This document shows positions 1 through 6,829 of a stretch of DNA of 12,499 nucleotides, in pieces. The position numbers and the translations under genes were made by a program. The DNA comes from an uncultured Clostridia bacterium (GTDB taxonomy: Bacteria; Bacillota; Clostridia; TANB77; RGIG9151). The notes beneath the pieces are model-generated. The model was not told the origin of the DNA, did not search any database, and worked only from the letters and a program-made list of their open reading frames with translations. Every line of letters begins with the position of its first letter. Within the stretch, counting starts at the first letter, position 1. Location of the stretch: positions 1-12,499 of the forward strand of contig CAKSUD010000051.1 in assembly GCA_934500865.1 (NCBI GenBank). Reading direction: 5' to 3'.

Positions 1-47
1 CATTTTGGTTAGTAAGTTATTTATAATTATGTTTTTGTACTTAACCA
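1..47. other. Putative end of an integrated element abutting sigK remnant
   Basis: AT-rich sequence with no convincing gene. It lies immediately left of the point where SigK homology begins, and the reading frame of the SigK tail is closed here by TAA at 42-44 and again at 24-26. The break in homology falls at about base 47, so this stretch is best read as the terminal sequence of an element that inserted into sigK and extends out of the window to the left. Bases 7-46 form a weak imperfect dyad: GGTTA/TAACC at the ends and ATAATTAT at the centre. Such a dyad could belong to a recombinase site. That the element exists is inference; only its edge is in view. Confidence 0.4.
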
Positions 48-113
48 CGTTCCTATGTATCGAGAATTGAGAAGAAGGCTATTGAAAAAATAAATGATGG
101 CATGGATAAATAA
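48..113 (+). pseudogene. sigK: 3'-terminal fragment of sigK (sporulation sigma factor)
   Basis: The frame starting at 48 reads RSYVSRIEKKA, then IEKINDGMDK, then TAA at 111-113. This matches the end of sigma region 4.2 in SigK, the late mother-cell sporulation factor. In the families I know, SigK has GISRSYVSRIEK at this place, whereas SigE has SQSYISRLEK. Only about 21 codons are present, there is no start codon, and the residue just before is Pro (CCA) where Ser is expected, preceded by a stop. It is therefore not a gene on its own. It could be the distal piece of a gene split by a skin-type element, rejoined by excision during sporulation. It could also be a displaced 3' end left by an element that carries a replacement end. 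Identification rests on a short stretch but is residue-for-residue good. Confidence 0.6.
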
Positions 114-194
114 AAAAGAAGGAGATTTTAATCAAAGCTAGAAGATATAAGTGCGGAAAAAGAGTAATTTTATTTTGTTTTTTGCCGATATATT

Positions 195-223
195 TTTAGA
201 TGTTAAAGATAAGGATATATTAT
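195..223 (+). promoter_or_regulatory. Possible sigma-A promoter of the S1-domain gene
   Basis: TTTAGA (195-200) and TATTAT (218-223) are separated by 17 bases. This predicts a transcript start near 230 and a leader of about 30 nt before the ATG at 261. The -10 box matches at 5 of 6 positions and the -35 at 4 of 6. The surrounding sequence is very AT-rich, so chance matches are easy. Confidence 0.35.
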
Positions 224-245
224 TTAATAATGGATGTTTATGATT

Positions 246-252
246 GAGGAGG
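246..252 (+). promoter_or_regulatory. Ribosome binding site fixing the S1 gene start at 261
   Basis: GAGGAGG lies 8 nt before the ATG at 261. Two earlier in-frame ATGs at 234 and 240 precede this site and have no Shine-Dalgarno of their own, so 261 is the likely start. Confidence 0.75.
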
Positions 253-260
253 AAATTAAT

Positions 261-1082
261 ATGGAAGAACAAAAGTTTATGCCTGAGGGTTGGAACTTGG
301 CAGATAATGAAGTTGATGAGGAATTAGAGAGAAAAGTTGCTATTTTGACTGAAGCTATGGAAAAGAATGAAACTTTAGAAGGCTTAGTTACTATGGCTGA
401 TTCTGATTTTAATCTTCATGTTGATTTAGATGGCATAAAGGGAATTGTGCCAAGAAGTGAGGTTAGTTCTACTGTTGAAGCAGATGGACTTCCAAGACCG
501 GTGGCGTCTATTACAAAGGTTAACAAAAGAGTACAATTTAAAATAAAAGAAATAAAGCGTGAAAATGGTCAAGTTACGGTTGTATTGTCTAGGAAGGCTG
601 TTGAACTTGAAGTAAGAGATTGGATGTTTAAAAACCTAAAGGAAGGTATGGTTTTAAGTGGTATTGTTAGAAACATGGAACAATACGGTGTGTTTATTGA
701 TATTGGTGGTGGAGTTACAGGATTACTCCATATTGAAGATATATCTGTTGCAAGAATTATGCATCCGGAAGAAAGATTTAAGATTGGCGATAAGATTAAA
801 GTTATGGTTAAGAGCTTTGATAAGTCTACCGGAAAAATTGTTCTTACACATAAGGAATTACTTGGTACTTGGGAAGATAACATTAAAGATTTCCAAGAGG
901 GAACTACCGTTATCGGTATTGCGAGAGCAAGAGAGAAAAATGGTATTTTCGTTGAGTTAAGACCTAATTTGGTAGGATTGGCTGACCACAGACCTGGTGT
1001 TGAATATGGTCAAAGGGTTAGTGTTTTTATAAAGAAAATTATTCCGGAGAAAAAGAAAATAAAGCTTGTTATTGTTGGTTAA
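261..1082 (+). CDS. S1 RNA-binding domain protein (ribosomal protein S1-like)
   Basis: A 273-residue cytoplasmic protein made of S1-type OB folds, expected to bind single-stranded RNA. Residues 126-197 form a clear S1 domain: LKEGMVLSGIVRNMEQYGVF, then DIGGGVTGLLHIEDIS, with the typical KVMVKSFD...KIVLTHK end. Residues 36 to about 110 are a more divergent S1-like module (LEGLV...VDLDGIKGIVPRSEV). Residues 211-273 are a third, shortened one (GIFVELRPNLVGLADH). Clostridia carry short S1 proteins of this kind that are not the 4-6 domain ribosomal S1, so a role in translation initiation or RNA handling is inference. The first 35 residues are acidic and without a recognised domain. The start at 261 is set by GAGGAGG 8 nt upstream. 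The gene sits between the sigK remnant and a winged-helix protein gene, and no strong terminator separates it from the latter. Confidence 0.85.
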   Translation: MEEQKFMPEGWNLADNEVDEELERKVAILTEAMEKNETLEGLVTMADSDFNLHVDLDGIKGIVPRSEVSSTVEADGLPRPVASITKVNKRVQFKIKEIKRENGQVTVVLSRKAVELEVRDWMFKNLKEGMVLSGIVRNMEQYGVFIDIGGGVTGLLHIEDISVARIMHPEERFKIGDKIKVMVKSFDKSTGKIVLTHKELLGTWEDNIKDFQEGTTVIGIARAREKNGIFVELRPNLVGLADHRPGVEYGQRVSVFIKKIIPEKKKIKLVIVG

Positions 1083-1098
1083 AATCACTATTGTGATT
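1083..1098 (+). other. Small hairpin after the S1 gene
   Basis: AATCAC and GTGATT form a 6-bp stem around a TATT loop, starting at the base after the stop codon. It is followed by AATATAAATTTATA rather than a T-run, so at most it is a weak terminator or an RNA 3'-end stabiliser. Confidence 0.35.
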
Positions 1099-1110
1099 AA
1101 TATAAATTTA

Positions 1111-1134
1111 TACATTCTGTGTTTATAGAATGTA
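1111..1134 (+). promoter_or_regulatory. Hairpin just upstream of the ribosome binding site at 1138
   Basis: TACATTCT (1111-1118) and AGAATGTA (1127-1134) form a perfect 8-bp stem with an 8-nt loop. It ends 3 nt before GGAGG (1138-1142), the Shine-Dalgarno of the next gene. No T-run follows, so it is not a terminator. It could be a translational control element or an operator dyad for a DNA-binding protein. Confidence 0.4.
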
Positions 1135-1149
1135 GTTGGAGGTTCAATT

Positions 1150-2136
1150 ATGATTAATGATAATGAAGTTAAAGCGACAAAATCGCCATTTGCGATGCGT
1201 CCAAATGAAGAGAAGGTTTATGATGGCAAGACCGGATATTCATCTGTAAATCAGGCTGTTTTTATGGTGGATATGGGGTATGTTAATGAATTGCATTTTG
1301 AAATGCTTGAACTTATAAGTACATTTGAGTTTATAACTTCAAGACAAATATACCAACTCTTACAGCTAAAAGGTATTGAGATTAAAGACCAAAATAAGGT
1401 TAATGCTAGACTTGAGAACTTAATTAAAGCTAGAGCTATTGTTAAATATTATTTTAAGAGTGATGAAGGCAACGGAATTTATCGTATTTATTGCTTAGAT
1501 AAGGCCGGAAAGTACTTACTTAATTCTAGAGAAATTAGAACTGAATGGGTTCCTACTAATAACACAAAACCTGTTCATTTAATTAAAAAGAGACTTGCAG
1601 GCAACCAAGTTATTATTGCATATATGATGAAATCAAAGTATTTTAAAAATTATGTTGTTGACCCTGTTTTAATGGCAAAGCGTCAAAATATAAGATTTAA
1701 GGTTTCCGGTGGAGTTGTTACTTTGAATAAAGACGGAAAGAATACAGATTTACTTTTCGAGGCAGTAAGACGTGAACCTGGTTGGGAAGAAAAATTAGTT
1801 ACAAAGATGCAACTTTATTCTGAATTCTATGAATATTATAACGTGAGAGATTCAGGATTTGATAATCCTCCACAATTAGTGATTTTAGGTGAGGATGACA
1901 GTCACTTGGTAGAAATTTTCAAATTGATTGTTAAGAACAAGATTGGATTTAAAGATTGCAATCCTTTATACACCACAGATTTAAGACAGTTAGATGAAAC
2001 TTTGGAGAAATCGCTTATTTCATTTAATTATAGTGAGGAAAAGAGAAAGTATATTATGGAGATTTTTGAAAGCGACTTACTTGCTCCTGTTGATGATAAA
2101 GATGATGAGGACGATATTGATGTAGATATCGAGTAA
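1150..2136 (+). CDS. Winged-helix protein resembling the replication-relaxation family
   Basis: A 328-residue soluble protein. Residues 50-125 look like a winged helix: FITSRQIYQLL, then NKVNARLENLIKARAIVKYY, then a YRIYCLDKAGKYLL wing and tail. A middle part follows (HLIKKRLAGNQVIIAYMM). Next comes an alpha/beta segment containing NTDLLFEAVRR, EEKLVTKMQLY and PPQLVILGEDD, which resembles a restriction-endonuclease-like fold. This order is what I know from the Replic_Relax (plasmid replication-relaxation) family, but sequence likeness is weak and the function is unproven. The tail (315-328) is almost purely Asp/Glu. The start is supported by GGAGG at 1138-1142, 7 nt upstream. A hairpin precedes the gene and a strong terminator closes it. 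No plasmid or mobilisation gene is next to it. Alternatives are a transcription regulator or a nuclease-fold DNA-binding protein. Confidence 0.5.
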   Translation: MINDNEVKATKSPFAMRPNEEKVYDGKTGYSSVNQAVFMVDMGYVNELHFEMLELISTFEFITSRQIYQLLQLKGIEIKDQNKVNARLENLIKARAIVKYYFKSDEGNGIYRIYCLDKAGKYLLNSREIRTEWVPTNNTKPVHLIKKRLAGNQVIIAYMMKSKYFKNYVVDPVLMAKRQNIRFKVSGGVVTLNKDGKNTDLLFEAVRREPGWEEKLVTKMQLYSEFYEYYNVRDSGFDNPPQLVILGEDDSHLVEIFKLIVKNKIGFKDCNPLYTTDLRQLDETLEKSLISFNYSEEKRKYIMEIFESDLLAPVDDKDDEDDIDVDIE

Positions 2137-2141
2137 AATGG

Positions 2142-2191
2142 ATATCCAAGCAAATATACTTTTTAGGTGTGTATTTTGCTTGGATATTTTT
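2142..2191 (+). terminator. Strong Rho-independent terminator
   Basis: ATATCCAAGCAAA (2142-2154) pairs perfectly over 13 bp with TTTGCTTGGATAT (2175-2187). Further partial pairing extends into the loop, and a T-run follows at 2187-2191. It begins 5 bases after the stop codon of the winged-helix gene and separates it from the DUF1538 operon. Confidence 0.9.
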
Positions 2192-2228
2192 GTGCTTAAT
2201 TAACTAGAAAAAACTAAGGGGTGAAATG

Positions 2229-2915
2229 ATGAAACTAAAAGAAGTTTTTCGTGAAGTAATAATTGGAATTTTGCCTATTGCGTTTGTTATAACTATATTA
2301 CAGTTTACTATTACACCGGTAGCGATGGAGACTTATTTGACGTTCCTATGGTGTACAGTGTTTGTAATTATTGGCTTGTTTTTATTCCTCATTGGAATTC
2401 AATATGGGTTCTTAGAGGCGGGAGAAAATATAGGACGAGCTACTGTAAAATTGGGTAAAATGCGTTGGATATTATTTGTTACTATTTTATTAGGTTTTGG
2501 TGTTACTTTGCTTGAACCTGATGTTCAGGTTTTTAGTAATCAGGCGGCGGACTTGATTGAAAGTATAAACGGCGAGACTTTATGTATGGTTATTGCAATA
2601 GGAGTTGGGCTTTTTGTAGGAATTGCATTTTTGAGAATGTTCCTAAATATTGCTATAAAATACATATTAATAGCGGGATATTTATTGGTTTTTGGATTGG
2701 TGGCTATTTGTCCGCCAGACTTAGCTGCTGCTGCGTTTGATGCGGGTGGAGCTACGACCGGCGCACTTACCGTCCCTTTTTTGCTATCTTTGTCAATGGG
2801 CATATCGTCAATGCTTAGCCGTAAAAAGGAGTCATCTGACAGCTTTGGAATAATTGGTATCGCTTCACTTGGACCGATTTTGAGTATATTGCTTATGGGG
2901 GTGATTAATCGATGA
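2229..2915 (+). CDS. DUF1538 family membrane protein, first of a pair
   Basis: An integral membrane protein of about 228 residues with roughly seven hydrophobic helices. The family signature FDAGGATTGALTVP is at residues 171-184 (numbered from the ATG at 2226), followed by DSFGIIGIASLGPIL near the C-terminus. A second conserved block reads LEPDVQV near residue 100. DUF1538 proteins usually occur as adjacent pairs with a P-II protein, exactly as here. As I recall, a DUF1538 pair from Halomonas (called UmpAB) was reported as a cation/proton antiporter, so a monovalent-cation transport role is plausible but not shown by this sequence. The start could be 2226 or 2229. The AGGGGTGA Shine-Dalgarno (2217-2224) is better spaced for 2229. 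The gene overlaps the next by 4 nt (ATGA), implying coupled translation and a shared complex. No clear promoter is visible in the short gap after the terminator. Confidence 0.85.
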   Translation: MKLKEVFREVIIGILPIAFVITILQFTITPVAMETYLTFLWCTVFVIIGLFLFLIGIQYGFLEAGENIGRATVKLGKMRWILFVTILLGFGVTLLEPDVQVFSNQAADLIESINGETLCMVIAIGVGLFVGIAFLRMFLNIAIKYILIAGYLLVFGLVAICPPDLAAAAFDAGGATTGALTVPFLLSLSMGISSMLSRKKESSDSFGIIGIASLGPILSILLMGVINR

Positions 2916-3631
2916 TAGAGAAATTTGCGGAAGTTGGACTTAATTGCTTTATTTCGATTTTACCTTTGCTAATTACATTTATATTATTTCAGATATTTTT
3001 CATTAAAATGTCTCGCAAGAAGTTTTTTAGTGTATTAAAAGGTATTATGATTGCTTTTATAGGAATTGTGTTTATGATTTTTGGACTGGAAGTTGGGTTT
3101 GTTCCGATAGGACGAGCTATGGGAATTGAATTTGCCGGTTTATCATATAATTGGGTTATAGTGCCTATAAGTTTTATACTTGGATTTTTTATAACTAAGG
3201 TTGAGCCTTCGGTTAATGTTTTGGTGAATGATGTTGATAAAGAGACTAGTGGCGCTGTTAATAAAAAGGTACTTACTTATACTTTGGCAATTGGAGTTGG
3301 ACTTTCTTTAGCATTGGCAATGCTTAAGATAATTCTTGGAATTTCATTGTGGTATATTGTTGTGCCGGGGTATTTAATTTGTTTAATACTTACATTTTTC
3401 TCCGGCGAAAGATTTACAGCACTTGCGTTTGATGCAGGTGGAGTTACAACAGGGGTAATGACAAGTACATTTTTACTTGCTATGGCACTTGGACTTGCAG
3501 AAGGGTTGCCTGGAGCTAATCCGGCTACTGATGGCTTTGGACTTATTGCCATAGTTGCTATGACACCGATATTATTGGTTATGTTACTTGGAAAAATATA
3601 TGAAGGTAAAAAGAGAAAGGGGAAGAAGTAA
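2912..3631 (+). CDS. DUF1538 family membrane protein, second of a pair
   Basis: A 239-residue membrane protein, paralogous to its upstream neighbour along its whole length. It shares the block FDAGGVTTGVMTSTF at residues 173-187, the KVEPSVNVL block near residue 95 and the DGFGLIAIVAMTPIL end. Both copies place the FDAGG motif at almost the same residue number, so this is an ancient duplication kept as a heteromeric pair, not a recent one, since much of the rest has diverged. The protein ends in a strongly basic tail (GKKRKGKK), consistent with a cytoplasmic C-terminus. It starts inside the stop of the first DUF1538 gene, with GGGGGTG at 2897-2903 as ribosome binding site, and abuts the P-II-like gene with no spacing. 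The inferred job is the partner subunit of a two-component transporter. Confidence 0.85.
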   Translation: MIEKFAEVGLNCFISILPLLITFILFQIFFIKMSRKKFFSVLKGIMIAFIGIVFMIFGLEVGFVPIGRAMGIEFAGLSYNWVIVPISFILGFFITKVEPSVNVLVNDVDKETSGAVNKKVLTYTLAIGVGLSLALAMLKIILGISLWYIVVPGYLICLILTFFSGERFTALAFDAGGVTTGVMTSTFLLAMALGLAEGLPGANPATDGFGLIAIVAMTPILLVMLLGKIYEGKKRKGKK

Positions 3632-3958
3632 ATGTTGGGAATTAATGATGGATATGAGTTAATTGTTACTATTGTAGATAAGGGAAATGCAGAAGATGTT
3701 ATAGAACAAGCTAAAAAAGGCGGTGCAGAGGGCGGAACGATTTTGAGTGGAAGAGGTGCCGGAAGTAATGATACAGCTAAGATTTTAGGAATTTTAATTG
3801 AACCTGAAAAGGATGTTGTACTTACTTTAATTGAAAAGAGCAAAACAAAAGATGTACTTGAATACATTACAGAAGGCTTGGAATTAAATAAACCAGGAAA
3901 GGGAATAGCATTTGTTGTAAATGTTCCTAAGGTTGTAGGAATAGTTCACAAACAATAA
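3632..3958 (+). CDS. P-II family regulatory protein (DUF1538-associated)
   Basis: A 108-residue P-II-like signalling protein, expected to be a trimer that binds a nucleotide or small effector and gates its membrane partner. The beta-alpha-beta start (GYELIVTIVDKGNAEDVIEQAKKGGAEGG) is followed by a glycine-rich T-loop region from residue 40: GRGAGSNDTAKILGILIEPE. It ends with the second ferredoxin-like half (GKGIAFVVNVPKVVGI). The T-loop lacks the YRG with the uridylylated tyrosine of GlnB, so control by GlnD-type modification is unlikely. The ATG directly follows the stop of the second DUF1538 gene, with AAAGGGGA about 9 nt upstream inside that gene. The neighbours argue for control of the DUF1538 pair rather than of AmtB or glutamine synthetase; the ligand cannot be told from sequence. 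Confidence 0.85.
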   Translation: MLGINDGYELIVTIVDKGNAEDVIEQAKKGGAEGGTILSGRGAGSNDTAKILGILIEPEKDVVLTLIEKSKTKDVLEYITEGLELNKPGKGIAFVVNVPKVVGIVHKQ

Positions 3959-3981
3959 AATTATTTAGGAGAGGCGTAATA

Positions 3982-6135
3982 ATGGATTTTATACAAGAAC
4001 AATTAAAAAATGAATTTAATTTAAGAGAATTTCAAGTTAAAAATACAATAGAATTAATAGATGGAGGAAATACAATTCCTTTTATCGCAAGATACAGAAA
4101 AGAAGCAACAGGCGAGTTAAGTGATGAAGTCTTAAGAGATTTTTACGATAGACTTATATATCTTAGAAAACGTGAAGAGCGTAAAGAGGAAATAATTCGT
4201 TTAATTGATGAACAAGGCAAATTGACTGATGAATTAAAAACTCAAATAGAAAAAGCTGAAACTATGACTGAAGTTGAGGATTTATATCGCCCGTATAAGC
4301 AAAAGAAGAGAACTAGAGCGACAATTGCAAAAGAAAAGGGATTAGAACCACTGGCAATAATTATTAAAGAACAAAAAAATCATTCTGGCGATAAGTTAGA
4401 AATTGCGAGTCAATTTGTTAATGAAGAAAAGGGTGTATCTTCTAGTGAGGATGCAATAAATGGTGCGTTAGATATTATTGCCGAGGAAATTTCGGATAAT
4501 GCTGATTTTCGTAAGGAAATAAGAAAGATGACTCTAGATAAAGGAATGCTTGTGTCTACTGCAAGTAAGCCTGAAGAGAAAACTGTGTATGAGATGTATT
4601 ACGATTTTTCAGAACCGCTTAGCAAAATCCCAAGCCATAGAGTTTTAGCCATAAATCGTGGTGAAAACGAGGGAGTATTAAAGGCAAAAATAGATATTGA
4701 GCCTGAGGAAATTATAAGCTTTTTGGAGTCTAATGTAATAACCGGAGACAGTATTTTTAAAGACGAGCTTAAAAATTGTATAATGGACTCATATAAGAGA
4801 TTAATTTCTCCTTCTATTGAAAATGAAATCCGTAATGATTTAACTGAAAATGCGGATGAAAAGGCAATTCGTGTGTTTGGTGTAAATATAAAGAACTTGC
4901 TTCTTCAAGCACCACTAAAAAATATGACTGTAATGGGGTTTGACCCCGCTTATAGGACAGGTTGTAAGATTGCTGTTATTGATGAAACAGGAAAGCTTTT
5001 AGCTACAACTACGGTATACCCAACAATGCCACAAAATGATGTTGAAGGAGCTAAGAAAACATTAAAAGAGCTTATAAAAAAACATAATGTAAATATGATA
5101 GCGATAGGGAATGGAACTGCATCTAGGGAATCTGAACAGTTTGTTGCGGATATGTTAAAAGAGATAAAAGAAGAGGTTTATTACACTATTGTAAGTGAGG
5201 CCGGTGCATCTGTTTACTCTGCATCTAAACTTGCAACGGAAGAATATCCGGACATAAATGTTTCACTTAGAGGTGCTATTTCTATTGCAAGAAGACTTCA
5301 AGACCCTTTGGCTGAACTTGTGAAGATAGACCCCAAGAGTATTGGGGTTGGTCAATATCAACATGACGTAAACCAAAAAAGACTGGATGAAGCACTAACA
5401 GGCGTGGTAGAAGATGCTGTTAACAAGGTTGGAGTTAATTTAAATACTGCAACTCCATCTCTTCTTAAATATATTTCCGGAATAAGTAAGACAATTGCAG
5501 GAAACATAGTAAAATACCGTGAAGAAACGGGTAAGTTTAAGAGCAGGAAAGAGTTACTTAAGGTTAGCAAATTAGGCCCGGCTGCATTTACTCAATGTTC
5601 AGGATTTTTAAGAATTCCTGGAGGAGCTAATCCGTTAGATAATACGTCTGTTCATCCCGAATCTTATGAAGTGGCTGAAAAAATATTAGAAAAAATGGGG
5701 TATGATTTAAAGAGTTTTGCTAGTGTAGATAGGAATGAATTAGCTATTAAATTAAGCACGTTAAATGTAAATGATATTGCGAATGAATTAAATGTTGGTG
5801 TGCCGACTGTTACAGATATAATAAAAGAACTTCAAAAGCCGGGCAGAGACCCTAGAGAAGATATGCCAAAGCCTATTTTAAGAAGCGATGTATTAAAGAT
5901 TGATGATTTAAAAGAGGGAATGGTACTAAAAGGCACAGTAAGAAATGTTATTGATTTTGGGGCTTTTGTAGATATTGGAATTAAAAATGACGGATTAGTA
6001 CATATTTCTGAAATGAGTGAAAACTATGTAAAAAATCCTATGGATGTTGTGTCTGTTGGAGATATCGTAAATGTACGAGTAATAAAAATTGACTTGGAAA
6101 AAGGAAAAGTTGGACTTAGTATGAAGGGGTGCTAA
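3982..6135 (+). CDS. tex: Tex family nucleic-acid-binding protein (transcription accessory)
   Basis: A full-length 717-residue Tex homologue, related to eukaryotic Spt6. The N-terminal helical region shows FQVKNTIELIDGGNTIPFIARYRKEATG and DLYRPYKQKKRTRA. A YqgF/RNase H-like domain begins near residue 314, with GFDPAYRTGCK (Asp321) and GNGTASRESE (376-385). Paired helix-hairpin-helix motifs occupy about 494-560 (ISGISKTIAGNIVKYREETG, LGPAAFTQCSGFLRI). An S1 domain at 643-716 (LKEGMVLKGTVRNVIDFGAF...DGLVHISEM) closes the protein. Tex binds RNA and DNA and affects transcription and stress or toxin expression in several bacteria; a catalytic role is unproven. AGGAGAGG at 3967-3974 supports the start. 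The gene lies 23 nt after the P-II gene and 1 nt before traX, so it is probably co-transcribed with both. Confidence 0.95.
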   Translation: MDFIQEQLKNEFNLREFQVKNTIELIDGGNTIPFIARYRKEATGELSDEVLRDFYDRLIYLRKREERKEEIIRLIDEQGKLTDELKTQIEKAETMTEVEDLYRPYKQKKRTRATIAKEKGLEPLAIIIKEQKNHSGDKLEIASQFVNEEKGVSSSEDAINGALDIIAEEISDNADFRKEIRKMTLDKGMLVSTASKPEEKTVYEMYYDFSEPLSKIPSHRVLAINRGENEGVLKAKIDIEPEEIISFLESNVITGDSIFKDELKNCIMDSYKRLISPSIENEIRNDLTENADEKAIRVFGVNIKNLLLQAPLKNMTVMGFDPAYRTGCKIAVIDETGKLLATTTVYPTMPQNDVEGAKKTLKELIKKHNVNMIAIGNGTASRESEQFVADMLKEIKEEVYYTIVSEAGASVYSASKLATEEYPDINVSLRGAISIARRLQDPLAELVKIDPKSIGVGQYQHDVNQKRLDEALTGVVEDAVNKVGVNLNTATPSLLKYISGISKTIAGNIVKYREETGKFKSRKELLKVSKLGPAAFTQCSGFLRIPGGANPLDNTSVHPESYEVAEKILEKMGYDLKSFASVDRNELAIKLSTLNVNDIANELNVGVPTVTDIIKELQKPGRDPREDMPKPILRSDVLKIDDLKEGMVLKGTVRNVIDFGAFVDIGIKNDGLVHISEMSENYVKNPMDVVSVGDIVNVRVIKIDLEKGKVGLSMKGC

Positions 6136-6136
6136 T

Positions 6137-6829
6137 ATGGTATTATCTTCATTTGTATTAAAAATTATAGCGATAATTTCAATGACATATGATCATGCAA
6201 TAAAAATCCTTCCCGGATTATCTAAACTTCCATTCGAATTTTGGATCCCAGGGAGAATAGCTTTTCCACTATTTTGTTTTTTGTTAGTTGAGGGAGTTAT
6301 GCATACGAGAAGTATAAAAAAATATGCCATTAGTATAGGCATATTTGCAATAGTTTCCGAATTTGTATATGATTTTGTGTTCCATAATACGTTTTTAGAG
6401 TTTTCTACTCAAAATGTGCTTTTTGAATTGCTATTGGGATTACTGGTTGTATGGCTTTATAAGGTGTTAAAAGAAAAGCAAAAAGGAGAGTTTATAATTT
6501 TTCCTCTGCTTTTTGCAATTATGCTTGCTACTGCATTAAACTTAGATTACGGGATGGGTGGTATACTTTGTATTTTCCTATTCTATGTCGGATATGACAA
6601 GAAGGGATTTACAAAATATTTAATATACTTTTTTGCAATACTTATGACGGCGACAAATATTCAAAACACACTAGTTATGGCATTGCAATTATATAGTTTA
6701 CTTGCGTTACTTCCGATATCTTTATATAACGGAAAACTAGGGTATAAGTTTAACAAATATGTATTTTATGCTTTTTATCCGGTTCATTTACTAATTTTAT
6801 ATGTAATAAGATTACTTATGTTACATTAA
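6137..6829 (+). CDS. TraX family membrane protein (putative acyltransferase)
   Basis: A 230-residue polytopic membrane protein with about seven or eight hydrophobic helices. Family landmarks are LKIIAIISMTYDH near the N-terminus, then GRIAFPLFCFLLVEGVMHTRSIKKY (shown in two parts: GRIAFPLFCFL, VEGVMHTRSIKKY). QNVLFELLLGLL and LDYGMGGILCIFLFYVG lie in the middle, and NGKLGYKFNKYVFYAFYPVH at the end. TraX of the F plasmid is linked to N-acetylation of pilin. Chromosomal homologues in Firmicutes lack conjugation context and are presumed membrane acyltransferases of unknown substrate. Here too there is no conjugation gene nearby. The ribosome binding site AAGGGGTG (6124-6131) lies inside the last codons of tex, 5-6 nt before the ATG, so translation is probably coupled. 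Its stop overlaps the stop of mntP on the other strand. Confidence 0.85.
   Translation: MVLSSFVLKIIAIISMTYDHAIKILPGLSKLPFEFWIPGRIAFPLFCFLLVEGVMHTRSIKKYAISIGIFAIVSEFVYDFVFHNTFLEFSTQNVLFELLLGLLVVWLYKVLKEKQKGEFIIFPLLFAIMLATALNLDYGMGGILCIFLFYVGYDKKGFTKYLIYFFAILMTATNIQNTLVMALQLYSLLALLPISLYNGKLGYKFNKYVFYAFYPVHLLILYVIRLLMLH

Noticed and set aside
2..70. An open frame from 2 to a stop at 68-70 that could be a hydrophobic protein tail
   Set aside because: It runs in another frame across the clear SigK match and shows only AT-driven Phe/Leu/Ile content.
151..243. A 30-codon open frame from GTG 151 between the sigK tail and the S1 gene
   Set aside because: It directly follows a stop codon, has no ribosome binding site at proper distance, overlaps the putative promoter and the next gene's leader, and shows no recognisable protein features.
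3277..3867. A long minus-strand open frame under the second DUF1538 and P-II genes
   Set aside because: It is antisense to well-supported genes, with Ser/Pro-rich composition typical of the shadow of Gly/Ala-rich codons, and has no conserved motif.
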